Part shown: positions 8,323 through 16,187 of the stretch, piece by piece | How the letters are laid out: every line of letters starts with the position of its first letter | How positions within the stretch are numbered: position 1 is the stretch's first letter | The notes under the pieces: model-generated | Databases searched by the model: none | The model's input: only the letters and a program-made list of their open reading frames with translations | Told to the model about the DNA's origin: nothing | Made by a program: the position numbers and the translations under genes | Source of the DNA: Casp-Chloro-G3 sp002816715 | GTDB taxonomy: Bacteria > Chloroflexota > Dehalococcoidia > Lucifugimonadales > UBA3495 | Assembly: GCA_027623815.1 (NCBI GenBank) | Contig: JAQBUV010000019.1 | Span: forward strand, 1-35,356 | Length of the DNA: 35,356 nt | Reading direction: 5' to 3'

Positions 8323-9594
8323 ATGGCCAACATAGCACATGTACAAATCGTCAAACAAGGTCGGGACGTCGTCGCCAAGTGGCGTGAAGAAAATCCGGGC
8401 GAGAACCTGGACCTTTTCAACTGCTTTCTGAGTCATGCCAGGATCCCTATGGTTGATTTGCACGGCTGCGATCTCAGGGAGTCCGACTTTATGGGGGCCA
8501 TGCTGCGCCGGGCCAATCTGGCGGGCTGCTATCTTAACCCGGCCCACCTGTATCGGGCCGACTTGCGGGAAGCAGACTTGAGTCGCACTCTGCTGAACGG
8601 CGCTAACCTGAGGGGCGCCAACCTGGCTGGAGCCAATCTGGAGCAGGCCAACCTGGACGCCGCCATTCTCTCAGGAGCTAATCTGACCGGCGCTAACTTG
8701 CGGAGGGCTAACCTGACGCGAGTCAATTTGAGTGGGGCCAACCTGACTGATGCTGACCTGACTGAAGCCAACTTCAGCGGTGCCGCTTTGAACCGCTCCA
8801 ATCTGAGCGGGGCTAATTTGACCGAAACCGACTTCTACGAGGCAGTGTTCAACGATACGGCCACTGTTGGCGCGAAATTTGCTGGGGCGATTGTCGGGTA
8901 TACGGTGTTCCAGAACTGCGATTTGAGCACGGCTGAAGACCTGGACAAAGTGAGACATGATGCGCCGAGCACGGTGGGCATTGACACCATCTTCCGTTCC
9001 TCCGGGAAAATAGCGGAAGCTTTCCTGGCGGGAATCGGCGCTCCCCACGAGCTGTATTCTTTCCTGAAGACTCTGGATGAGTCAAACACCCTGAGCGGGG
9101 AATACTATATCTCCTGCGCTGAGGCTGACGTTCCCTTTGCCGAGGGGTTGCGCGATAACTTGCGCTCTCAGGGGGTTCGTGCCTGGGTGTTCGCGGAGAA
9201 CTTCCGGGGTAACGCTCTGGTTGACCGGAGAAGCACCTCAGAGGAAGAGGAAATTGAGCGGTGGGTGCGGCACTACGACAAGTTGATCGTGGTTTGTTCG
9301 CAAGCTGGCCTGGATAGCGAGTCGGTGCGCACTGATATGACTCAGGCCAGAGATTTGCAGCAGACTAAGGATCAATGGCTGATATACCTGGCAGACCCGG
9401 ACGGTACATTGGACAAACCCACCGCCCGGTCTGCCCGTAATCTCACTTATGAGAACGTGATATTTGACTTGCGCGGGCAGAGCGAAAACACTGCCGAGTA
9501 TCAGCAAAGTCTCTCCAAGTTGGTCGAAGACCTGAAGCAATCCCAACCGGCCAAAGCGGGAATCCCAACCGCCAGCGCCAGCGACCAGCTATAG
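8323..9594 (+). CDS. Pentapeptide-repeat protein with C-terminal TIR domain
   Basis: This 423-residue protein has a short N-terminal region (1-40) and a right-handed beta-helix of pentapeptide repeats A(N/D)LxG (about 42-190, mostly ANL units). A linker characteristic of this fusion follows (VRHDAPSTVGIDTIFRSSGK, about 210-230), then a TIR domain (about 258-400) with YISCAEADVPFAEGLRDNL and GVRAWVFAENF. In active pentapeptide-TIR relatives the NADase glutamate sits in an SxWVxxE motif. Here the matching segment is SESVRTDM (332-339), so that Glu appears to be Asp338 and the Trp is Ser. The BB-loop region also carries an acidic insertion (SEEEEIE). ATG at 8323 has GGAGAG upstream. It is monocistronic with a strong terminator. 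Such fusions are linked by inference to immunity or protein scaffolding. Catalysis is doubtful. Confidence 0.9.
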   Translation: MANIAHVQIVKQGRDVVAKWREENPGENLDLFNCFLSHARIPMVDLHGCDLRESDFMGAMLRRANLAGCYLNPAHLYRADLREADLSRTLLNGANLRGANLAGANLEQANLDAAILSGANLTGANLRRANLTRVNLSGANLTDADLTEANFSGAALNRSNLSGANLTETDFYEAVFNDTATVGAKFAGAIVGYTVFQNCDLSTAEDLDKVRHDAPSTVGIDTIFRSSGKIAEAFLAGIGAPHELYSFLKTLDESNTLSGEYYISCAEADVPFAEGLRDNLRSQGVRAWVFAENFRGNALVDRRSTSEEEEIERWVRHYDKLIVVCSQAGLDSESVRTDMTQARDLQQTKDQWLIYLADPDGTLDKPTARSARNLTYENVIFDLRGQSENTAEYQQSLSKLVEDLKQSQPAKAGIPTASASDQL

Positions 9595-9643
9595 GACCAG
9601 CTACAGAACGTTACCGACTAACCAGTCTGGACTTGGGACAATT

Positions 9644-9668
9644 GGGGGCGGTCAATTTGACCGCCCCC
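9644..9668 (+). terminator. Intrinsic terminator of the TIR gene
   Basis: GGGGGCGGTCAA and its exact complement flank one base, followed by TTCTTTA. It lies 50 nt after the stop codon. Confidence 0.88.
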
Positions 9669-9754
9669 TTCTTTAGGGTCCTTTTATAGAGCAATACAAG
9701 CCAGGCCAACTGTTCCGTCCTGAACTGGTTGAAGAACAGCGTCTATTGCAAAAA

Positions 9755-9786
9755 GAAGAGGCCAGCGGATATCCGCTGGCCTCTTC
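9755..9786 (-). terminator. Terminator of the downstream RdhA-like gene
   Basis: This is a perfect 16+16 nt palindrome (GAAGAGGCCAGCGGAT and complement). The minus strand follows it with TTTTTGC. Its AGGCCAGCG core also forms the terminator of the paralogue at 11280-11306, so terminator and gene were duplicated together. Confidence 0.9.
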
Positions 9787-9808
9787 CTAACCTTTGCTTG
9801 GTCTGGGA

Positions 9809-11083
9809 CTAAATGTAGTCGGAGTCCTGGTCCATCATCGCGATGTTGTCATCGCTCAGGGACAGAGCCCGGTTAATGTCCCTCTTGAGGTCTTCAATCA
9901 AATCTTCGGTGATTTGACCACCGGAGGCCTTGGCCTTGGACTTGAACTGGTCAAAGGCCCACTCGGCAGCGTCACCATGAGGCATGTCGAAGAATCCGCC
10001 CTCAAAGATCGGCAGTTCGCCCGGCCCGAAGTAGCCCTTGCCCTCGAGTTCGTAGCCCTCAAGGTCGTGGGTACCCTTGCCCAACACCTGTCCGGTGGCG
10101 GCGTAGTGATCCATGGTCTTCTGCATGCCGTACTTCTGGACGGGGCAGACCTTCATGCAGATACCGCAACCGAGGTAGCGAGCCATGACCGGTCGGCAGC
10201 GCTTGAAGTAGAGCTTGTTCTTCTCAACACCCCTCCACCAGATCTTGTCGCGCATCAGGGCGCGGCCGGGGCAGCGGTTGACGCAGACCTGACAGACCTG
10301 GCAGAAAGCGTGTATGCCGTAGTCGACGGGTTTGTCATAAGTGACATTGGCGTCGGTGGTGATCATCATGATGCGGCAGCGAGAGCCGACGTGGGGGGTT
10401 AGCAAGTAGCCACAGGCACCCAGTTGGCCAAGGCCAGCCTTTACGAACATGGGAATGTAAGGGCCGGTGTTGTCGTTGGGGCTGTGTACCTGGGCCCGGT
10501 AGCCCAAGGAGCGGATGAAGTTACCCAGTTCCAGAGAAGCGGCGCCTTCAGTCCGGTAGGTGCTGGAGTGGACAATCTCGGCGTCGACGCTGGGGATGGT
10601 CTGGGTTGGCTCAAAGTCCTGCTCGTAGGCCAAGCAGATTACATGGGGGAACTTAACAAAGTCTTTCTTGCTCTGATATACGTAGTGAGCGTCGTAGGCG
10701 GTGATCCCGGCTTCAATGAAGCCAAGCTCATGGGCCTTGTCTTTAATGGCCTGGCTAACATCTTCGCCAGCTGGCTGAGCGGTGGGCTCAAGGTCGCCGG
10801 TCAAGCGGGCGGCCATGATCAGGGACTTGTTGAGCTTGTCATGCTCTTTGCGGATCTCTCGCATCTCGACGTGCTGGTCGCGGATGTTGTTGGCCCAGTC
10901 ACGGGAGGCGCGCTCGGTGATATTCATGGTCTCAAGCGGATACTCACGAGCATACCAGTCAACTTCGCGCTGGTTCATGGGAACGCCAGGAACGGTTTCC
11001 AGTTCCTCGGGTACAGGTATCGCTACCGGGGCATCGCCCAGGTTCTTGCCAGGTCGAACAACCTCGTGTCCAATTTTTAGCAT
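9809..11083 (-). CDS. Reductive dehalogenase-like corrinoid/Fe-S protein, paralogue 2
   Basis: This 424-residue cytoplasmic protein is of the RdhA/QueG-related type. A helical N-terminus (1-110) leads into a cobalamin-binding nitroreductase-like core (about 110-240: FIEAGITAYDAHY, AEIVHSSTYRTEG, KAGLGQLGACGYLLTPHVGSRCR). A double-cluster ferredoxin segment follows, with C261/C264/C267/C271 (CQVCQVCVNRCPG) and C296/C306/C309/C313 (LGCGICMKVCP), enough for two 4Fe-4S clusters. There is no TAT signal and no RdhB anchor gene, so respiratory dehalogenation is unlikely. A catabolic or other reductive role fits better. ATG at 11083 is chosen because GGAGGAG precedes it and the paralogue aligns from the same MLKI; an in-frame start at 11110 is weaker. 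It has its own promoter and terminator. Confidence 0.85.
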   Translation of the reverse strand: MLKIGHEVVRPGKNLGDAPVAIPVPEELETVPGVPMNQREVDWYAREYPLETMNITERASRDWANNIRDQHVEMREIRKEHDKLNKSLIMAARLTGDLEPTAQPAGEDVSQAIKDKAHELGFIEAGITAYDAHYVYQSKKDFVKFPHVICLAYEQDFEPTQTIPSVDAEIVHSSTYRTEGAASLELGNFIRSLGYRAQVHSPNDNTGPYIPMFVKAGLGQLGACGYLLTPHVGSRCRIMMITTDANVTYDKPVDYGIHAFCQVCQVCVNRCPGRALMRDKIWWRGVEKNKLYFKRCRPVMARYLGCGICMKVCPVQKYGMQKTMDHYAATGQVLGKGTHDLEGYELEGKGYFGPGELPIFEGGFFDMPHGDAAEWAFDQFKSKAKASGGQITEDLIEDLKRDINRALSLSDDNIAMMDQDSDYI

Positions 11084-11133
11084 ACCACTCCTCCAGGATT
11101 TTAAGATCAACTCGCTGTGTAGTCTCAGCCGTC

Positions 11134-11162
11134 AACATATACCATGCGGCATTATTTGTCAA
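11134..11162 (-). promoter_or_regulatory. Promoter of RdhA-like paralogue 2
   Basis: On the minus strand, a perfect TTGACA (11162-11157) is followed 17 nt later by TATGTT (11139-11134), about 50 nt before the start codon. TATATG at a 15-nt spacing is the alternative. The gene is therefore not simply read through from paralogue 1. Confidence 0.55.
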
Positions 11163-11279
11163 CAGCATGGGAACTCCGGGATTATATCTCTTGTTGGAAT
11201 ACTCTTTATGTTTATAGGAAGGTGTCCGGTGCGGCACTGGTGATTGATGTGTTGCTGTCTAGTGCTTTGCCAAATAAAA

Positions 11280-11306
11280 GAGGCCAGCGATGGTATCGCT
11301 GGCCTC
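11280..11306 (-). terminator. Terminator of RdhA-like paralogue 1
   Basis: An 11-bp stem GAGGCCAGCGA / TCGCTGGCCTC with a 5-nt loop, followed on the minus strand by TTTTATTTGG. It is homologous to the terminator at 9755-9786. Confidence 0.88.
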
Positions 11307-11339
11307 AAGTTGGTCAACTCAGACTATTAGGAGAGGCTA

Positions 11340-12617
11340 CTAAATGTAGTCCTGATCCTCAGCCATCATGGCCAGAACGTCGCCGGTCAGACCCAGGGAG
11401 CGGTTTACTTCTTCCTTGAGTTCATCCAGCATGTCGTCGGTGATTTTTCCACCGCCGCTCTTGGCTTTGGCCTTGAACCGGTCGAAAGCCCACTCGTCAA
11501 CGTTGCCGTGAGGCATGGAGCTGAAGAAGTCGCTCTCGAACACTGGCAGTTCGCCAGGCCCGAAGTAGCCCTTGCCCTCGAGTTCGTAGCCTTCCAGGTC
11601 ATGGGTGCCCTTGCCCAACACCTGACCGGTGGCGGCGTAGTGCTCCATGGTGTTCTTCAGGCCGTACTTCTGGACGGGGCAGACCTTCATACAGATACCG
11701 CAGCCGAGGTAGCGGGCCATGACTGGGCGGCAGCGCTTGAAGTAGAGTTTGTTCTTCTCAATCCCGCGCCACCAGATCTTGTCGCGCATCAGGGCGCGGC
11801 CGGGGCAGCGGTTGACACAGACCTGGCAGACCTGGCAGAAAGCGTGGATGCCGTAGTCTACGGGCTTGTCATAAGTGACATTGGCGTCGGTGGAGACCAT
11901 CAGCAAGCGCTGGCGGTTGCCGGCGTGGGGGGTCAGCAGGTATCCGCAGGCGCCCAACTGGCCTAGTCCAGCCTTGACGAACAAAGCAATGATCGGACCG
12001 GTGGCGTCGCTGGAGTGGATTACCTGAGAGTGGTAGCCGTTGGAGCGAATCCAGTTGGCCAGTTCCAGGGCGGCGGCGGCCTGCGTCCGATAAGTGCTGG
12101 AGTGGACGATCTCGGCGTCTACGCTAGGAATGGTCTGGGTGGGCTCAAAGTCCTGCTCGTAGGCCAAGCAGACGGCGTGCTGGTACTTGTTGAATCCACG
12201 CTTGCTCTGATACTCATAATGAGCGTCTGAAGCGGTGATTCCTACTTCCAAGAAACCCAACTCGCGGGCCTTGTCTTTGATGCCCTGGCTGATGTCTTCG
12301 CCGGTGGGCTCTACGGTAGGCTCGATGTCAGCGCTCTGGCGGGTGGCCATGATCAGGTTGGTGTTGAGCTTGTCGTGCTCTTTGCGGATCTCACGCATCT
12401 CGACGTGCTGGTCGCGAAGGGAATTGGCCCAGTCGCGGGAAGCTCGCTCGGTGATGTTCATGGTCTCCAGAGGATACTCACGTGCGTACCAGTCAACCTC
12501 GCGCTGGTTGGCGGGGATACCGGGTACGGTGGCCAACTCCTCAGGAATGGGGATGCTAACCTCGGCATCTCCGTATGTTCTACCAGGTCTTACGACCTCG
12601 TGGCTAATTTTAAGCAT
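11340..12617 (-). CDS. Reductive dehalogenase-like corrinoid/Fe-S protein, paralogue 1
   Basis: This 425-residue paralogue of the 9809-11083 product is very similar along its whole length. The region from the cobalamin-binding core through both cluster motifs (CQVCQVCVNRCPG, LGCGICMKVCP) and the GKGTHDLEGYELEGKGYFGPGELP tail is nearly identical. Divergence concentrates in the N-terminal region, around the substrate side of the core (HSQVIHSSDATGPIIALF versus AQVHSPNDNTGPYIPMF) and at the C-terminus. That pattern suggests duplication followed by substrate divergence. ATG at 12617 has GGAGGAG upstream; an in-frame start at 12671 would add an unconserved leader. It lacks a TAT signal. A promoter and two palindromes lie upstream. 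The substrate is unknown and dehalogenase activity is inferred only from the family. Confidence 0.85.
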   Translation of the reverse strand: MLKISHEVVRPGRTYGDAEVSIPIPEELATVPGIPANQREVDWYAREYPLETMNITERASRDWANSLRDQHVEMREIRKEHDKLNTNLIMATRQSADIEPTVEPTGEDISQGIKDKARELGFLEVGITASDAHYEYQSKRGFNKYQHAVCLAYEQDFEPTQTIPSVDAEIVHSSTYRTQAAAALELANWIRSNGYHSQVIHSSDATGPIIALFVKAGLGQLGACGYLLTPHAGNRQRLLMVSTDANVTYDKPVDYGIHAFCQVCQVCVNRCPGRALMRDKIWWRGIEKNKLYFKRCRPVMARYLGCGICMKVCPVQKYGLKNTMEHYAATGQVLGKGTHDLEGYELEGKGYFGPGELPVFESDFFSSMPHGNVDEWAFDRFKAKAKSGGGKITDDMLDELKEEVNRSLGLTGDVLAMMAEDQDYI

Positions 12618-12670
12618 ACCTGCTCCTCCCAAATAGAGACTACCGGCTCTTTTGCAGAGCCTTAGGCCCA

Positions 12671-12761
12671 ACAGTAACGGTTCGGGTTCTAAAAGTCAAT
12701 ACACATATATTTGAATATTCTATATTCCTGATGGATATAGCCTAATATACTAGCTGTATAT
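12671..12761 (-). promoter_or_regulatory. Promoter and palindromic sites upstream of RdhA-like paralogue 1
   Basis: On the minus strand, TTGACT (12699-12694) and TACTGT (12676-12671) are 17 nt apart. Two AT-rich inverted repeats lie upstream of the -35: CTATAT...ATATAG (12720-12740) and ATATAC-TAGCT-GTATAT (12745-12761). They are positioned like activator or MarR-type operator sites. The rest of 12618-12993 is AT-rich and has no ORF I can support. Confidence 0.45.
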
Positions 12762-12906
12762 ACGAATAACGTAGAATTATGTTCGGTATCATCTCTCAAT
12801 TCTGCAGAGTGCATTAGCAATTCGTTATTCAATAACCTGACGCTGGACTGCCTGGAAGTTTGATTTTGAAGTCTGACCGTGGGGTTTGCCCTTCATATCA
12901 ATTAAT

Positions 12907-12987
12907 GGGCTGATAATAACATTGTCAGCCCTACTCATCCATTGCCCATTTGCCTGGTCATTGCGACCAATGCGATGACCAGGCAAA
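12907..12987 (-). terminator. Two tandem hairpins after the TPP enzyme gene
   Basis: A 13-bp stem TTTGCCTGGTCAT/ATGACCAGGCAAA (12949-12987) begins 7 nt past the stop codon. A second stem GGGCTGA/TCAGCCC lies at 12907-12931. Neither has a clear T-run, so these may be 3'-end stabilisers rather than strict intrinsic terminators. Confidence 0.6.
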
Positions 12988-12993
12988 CATTGA

Positions 12994-14664
12994 TCAGTGT
13001 CCGGTGCGCCGGGCGATCATGGCTTCGGCCAGGGGGCTGGCTCCGGGACGCACTGTCACGTTGACCAATGAGGGTAGCCCTGAATTGATGGCTCGCTCTA
13101 CCGCCGGGCCAACATCTTCGGGTTTTTCGACGTATTCGCCATGTCCGCCGATGGCTTCAACAACCTTATCGTAGCGTACGGTGCGCAACTCGGTGCCGAC
13201 CGAACGATTAAAGTAGGCCAGTTGGAAAGTCCGATCGATTCCCCAGTTGGAGTCGTTGCCCATGACCGTCGTAATCGGTAGGTTGTGCCGGATACAAGTG
13301 TCGTATTCCATAGTATAGAATCCGATTGACCCGTCGCCGGAGAACACCAGCACCTTGCTGTCGGGCGCGGCCAGCTTGGCGGCCATCCCGTAGGGAATGC
13401 CCGCGCCCAGGTGGCTCAAGGGGCCCAGGCGCATGAAGTGGCCGGGCTTGCGGGCTTTCAGGTAAGAGCGGCCCCACTGAACATAATCACCGCCGTCCAT
13501 CACAATGAAGGTGTCCTCGTCTATGAGGTGCTCCAGGCCGGTGTACACGTCCAGCGGATGCATCGGTTGTTCTCCGGTGGCGTGTCCGCGAAGCTCTGCC
13601 ATCCAGGATTCACGTTCCTGCTTCAATTGGCTGATCCAGGAATCGACCTTGGCTTTGCCAGCCTGCTTGGCGGCGGCGGTTAGCTGCTCGGTGATCGCTC
13701 CCAGGTCGCCCAGTAGACCCACCGAAACGCCCCGGTTGCGGCCAATTTCCGCCTCCGAAGGGTCGGCCTGGATCAGCTTGGCGTCGGCGCTGAAGATTTG
13801 GCCGTAGCGGTAGCGGTGGTCCAGACGCTTGCCCAGCAGCAGTACCACATCGGCCTCGCGGAACTTGCGGGCGGCCCGGTTCAGCGCGCCGTCGGCGTAC
13901 CCGAAACACAACTCGTGCTCGTCGTCAATCAGTCCCCGGGCCTGCTCCACCGTGAATATGGGGATGCCGGTGGCTTCGACCAGGGCCTCTAGCTGCTCCG
14001 GCTTCACTGAGTAGCGGGCCGGGTTGCCTACTATTATTACCGGGCGTTGGGCCTTGGACAGCAGCGAAGCGGCTTCTTGGATTAGACTCGCATCTCCTTG
14101 CGAGCGGCCCATGTTGCGGTACTCCCCGGGCAGGTAGGGAGGCAGTTCTTCCTCAGATATGGACTGTTCCTGTATGTCGATGGGTAGGGTTAGATGCACC
14201 GGGCCGGGCCGCCCGGACATGGCAGTGCGGAAGGCGGTAGCGACGAATTCGGGTATGCGCTTGCGGTCGTGAATCAGCCAGGAACCCTTGGTCACCGGAG
14301 CGGCCATGCTGACCTGGTCAATTTCCTGGAAACTGGTCATTCCTTTTTCCGGCATCTCAGCGGCGCCAGCGACAAAAATCACCGGGCTTTCCGATGTATA
14401 AATGGCGGGCAGCCCGGAGATGGCGTTGGCGAACCCCGGGCCGCCGGTGAACATGGCTACGGCGGGCATGCCGGTGATCCGGGCGTAGCCGTCGGCCATG
14501 TGCATCGCGGCGCCTTCGTGCCGGACATCGATGAACTCAATGCCCTCGTCTTCAGCGGCGTCTACTAACGGCAGGATGGTGTCGCCGACGATGGTGAACA
14601 CTTTTTTGATGCCTTCTTGCTTCAGGCACCGGATGAAGAGATGACCTCCGTTGAGGTTAGGCAT
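12994..14664 (-). CDS. Thiamine-pyrophosphate-dependent enzyme (acetolactate synthase/decarboxylase family)
   Basis: This 556-residue three-domain TPP enzyme has an N-terminal PYR domain with the cofactor-activating glutamate at residue 50 (VRHEGAA) and a central FAD/DHS-like domain (about 190-330). Its C-terminal PP domain carries the GDGSIGFYTMEYDT...N metal-diphosphate motif (around 435-465) and a GNDSNWG segment. Such enzymes cleave or join 2-keto or 2-hydroxyacyl (CoA) bonds. The sequence does not let me choose between acetolactate synthase-like, oxalyl-CoA decarboxylase-like and 2-hydroxyacyl-CoA lyase-like activity. The gene stands alone without an ilvN regulatory subunit, which argues against housekeeping acetolactate synthase. 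ATG at 14664 has AAAGGAG at good spacing. Hairpins follow the stop. Confidence 0.88.
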   Translation of the reverse strand: MPNLNGGHLFIRCLKQEGIKKVFTIVGDTILPLVDAAEDEGIEFIDVRHEGAAMHMADGYARITGMPAVAMFTGGPGFANAISGLPAIYTSESPVIFVAGAAEMPEKGMTSFQEIDQVSMAAPVTKGSWLIHDRKRIPEFVATAFRTAMSGRPGPVHLTLPIDIQEQSISEEELPPYLPGEYRNMGRSQGDASLIQEAASLLSKAQRPVIIVGNPARYSVKPEQLEALVEATGIPIFTVEQARGLIDDEHELCFGYADGALNRAARKFREADVVLLLGKRLDHRYRYGQIFSADAKLIQADPSEAEIGRNRGVSVGLLGDLGAITEQLTAAAKQAGKAKVDSWISQLKQERESWMAELRGHATGEQPMHPLDVYTGLEHLIDEDTFIVMDGGDYVQWGRSYLKARKPGHFMRLGPLSHLGAGIPYGMAAKLAAPDSKVLVFSGDGSIGFYTMEYDTCIRHNLPITTVMGNDSNWGIDRTFQLAYFNRSVGTELRTVRYDKVVEAIGGHGEYVEKPEDVGPAVERAINSGLPSLVNVTVRPGASPLAEAMIARRTGH

Positions 14665-14859
14665 GTTTGCTCCTTTGGACTTTATGGGATTTGGCCCGGC
14701 CTTTCCTCGGTCAATAATATAGAGGAGACTCGCCGCTCTGCTATCTCAGCAACAGCTAGACCTGGCGAAGCGCTGGGGCCAGAAACTGCCTAGAGCTTAC
14801 AGGCAGCAGAGCTTGTCGGCAAGAGGGCTACTTCTCACCCAGGCCATTCTCACTTGGGG

Positions 14860-15006
14860 CTAATTACACGACGCTTTTTGGCGGTGCATAATAATGGCCC
14901 CTCCTCCCTTGATGAGAGAAGGCTGGGACGAGGGTGATACCCCTCACCTCAATCCTCTCCCACATGGGGAGAGGATGCCGTACACTAAAACTGTCGTGTA
15001 CTAATC
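14860..15006. repeat. Dispersed MITE-like repeat, copy B with terminal inverted repeats
   Basis: The left end CTAATTACACGAC (14860-14872) and right end GTCGTGTACTAATC (14993-15006) form near-perfect terminal inverted repeats. The interior has a first hairpin around CTCCTCCCTTGATGAGAGAAGG and a second hairpin CCTCTCCCACATGGGGAGAGG, joined by GAGGGTGATACCCCTCACCTC. It is homologous to copy A at 4938-5080. It encodes no protein and fills the interval between two minus-strand genes (14665-15070). The remaining 14665-14859 shows nothing recognisable beyond possible promoter boxes. Confidence 0.8.
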
Positions 15007-15070
15007 ACTTGGGTGGCGGTCGGCGTGAGGGTGAAATTTCCCATAGTTAATGGTGGAGTTGGTTTTTCTC

Positions 15071-16003
15071 CTAAGACTTCAGGTGCTCCCCAAACAGGCC
15101 CAGAGCTGCCGCCCAGGCCTGGCCCGCCGCCTGTTCGTGGTAACGGGTACCGGTGTCGTTGAAGAAGCCGTGCTCAGCGCCGTCGTAGGTTGTAAGCTGA
15201 TATTGTTTGTTCTGCTCTTTAAGCGCCGCTTCCAGGCCGGGGACGCCTTCACCAATGCGAGCGTCGTTTCCGGCGTAGATGCCCAGCACCGGGACGTTCA
15301 GGTTGGCGACTTCGTCCAGGGGTGGAGCCGATCCATAGAAGGGCACCGCCGCAGCGATTTCCGGATTTCTGACCGCCATCAGCCAGGTTAGCCCGCCACC
15401 AAAACAGAACCCGGTAACGCCAATTCGGTCGGCCTGGACATGGGACAGGGTTTGCAGATAGTCTACGCTGGCGTTCAGGTCCTCCATGAACTCTTCCTGG
15501 GTGATTTCCCGCAGAGCGTCTCGCATCTGGTCGGAATCGGCGAAATTATCGGTGCCTCCCTTGCGCGACAGCAGGTCGACTGCCAGAGCGGTGTAGCCTT
15601 CCAGAGCATAACGGCGGGTCACGTCGGGGAAATGCGGCAGGAGACCCCGGTTTTCGTGAATCACCAGAATAGTAGGATTGGGACCGCCCTCCTTGGGCCG
15701 GGACATGTAGCCCAGCACTGTGCCAGCGGCGGTGCTGAACTCCACCGGGCCAGCCTCAATGCGTGGGTCGTTGGGGTCTATGGTCATGCCGGGTCCTAGC
15801 TCAGGCATAATTGTCGGAATGGCGGTAGCAACTGGAGTGGCAGTGGGTGCGGTCTCGCAGGCCAAGCTGCCCAGCAGGGTTCCTCCCACCACTGCGCCGC
15901 CGCCGAGCAGCGCCATGCGACGCAGGAACTCCCGGCGGGCCACTTTGCCGGTCAGGTAATTATCCACAGCGTTGCCGTTCAAGTTGTTCTGGTTGTTGTC
16001 CAT
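15071..16003 (-). CDS. Dienelactone hydrolase family lipoprotein, TAT-exported
   Basis: This 310-residue alpha/beta hydrolase has a twin-arginine signal (ARREFLRR around R23-R24), a hydrophobic stretch and a lipobox-like LLGSLAC with the cysteine at 49. It should be folded in the cytoplasm and then exported and anchored outside. The mature part shows the family's unusual cysteine nucleophile in GFCFGG (C200), the acid D247 (YAGNDARI), H278 (GAEHGFF) and the companion glutamate E117 (VIHENRG). The known reaction is hydrolysis of dienelactones to maleylacetate in (chloro)aromatic breakdown. Many homologues act on other esters or lactones, so the substrate is unassigned. ATG at 16003 follows GAAAGGAC. 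Confidence 0.9.
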   Translation of the reverse strand: MDNNQNNLNGNAVDNYLTGKVARREFLRRMALLGGGAVVGGTLLGSLACETAPTATPVATAIPTIMPELGPGMTIDPNDPRIEAGPVEFSTAAGTVLGYMSRPKEGGPNPTILVIHENRGLLPHFPDVTRRYALEGYTALAVDLLSRKGGTDNFADSDQMRDALREITQEEFMEDLNASVDYLQTLSHVQADRIGVTGFCFGGGLTWLMAVRNPEIAAAVPFYGSAPPLDEVANLNVPVLGIYAGNDARIGEGVPGLEAALKEQNKQYQLTTYDGAEHGFFNDTGTRYHEQAAGQAWAAALGLFGEHLKS

Positions 16004-16153
16004 GTCCTTTCCCCCTCTAGCAGGTTTTCCTGGAACGATACGTGGTGCTAGTATTGAGAATCTCTCTCATTCGGAACGATTCGCGTTATACCATTTTCAG
16101 TCTGAAAAACGCTTGAAGATGTAAATCGGATTTATCTGACCTGGCCACCAAAT

Positions 16154-16180
16154 TTGTCCTGGTTTGGCTTGCGCTATACT
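16154..16180 (+). promoter_or_regulatory. Promoter placing rsmI transcription start at its ATG
   Basis: TTGTCC (16154-16159), a 15-nt spacer and TATACT (16175-16180). The ATG begins at 16188, so transcription would start at or within about one base of the initiation codon. No ribosome-binding site fits in the 7 nt between them. Confidence 0.5.
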
Positions 16181-16187
16181 CTAGAGC

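Noticed and set aside
8445..8880. Short-period nucleotide repetition resembling a satellite or CRISPR-like array
   Set aside because: The 15-nt period encodes pentapeptide A(N/D)LxG repeats in one intact frame. There are no unique spacers or identical repeats.
10424..11080. Long plus-strand frames antisense to the RdhA-like genes
   Set aside because: They mirror the minus-strand coding frame and have no ribosome sites. Equivalent shadows appear for both paralogues.
9809..12617. Respiratory reductive dehalogenase operon (rdhAB)
   Set aside because: There is no twin-arginine signal and no small RdhB-like membrane anchor. Both genes are separately terminated.
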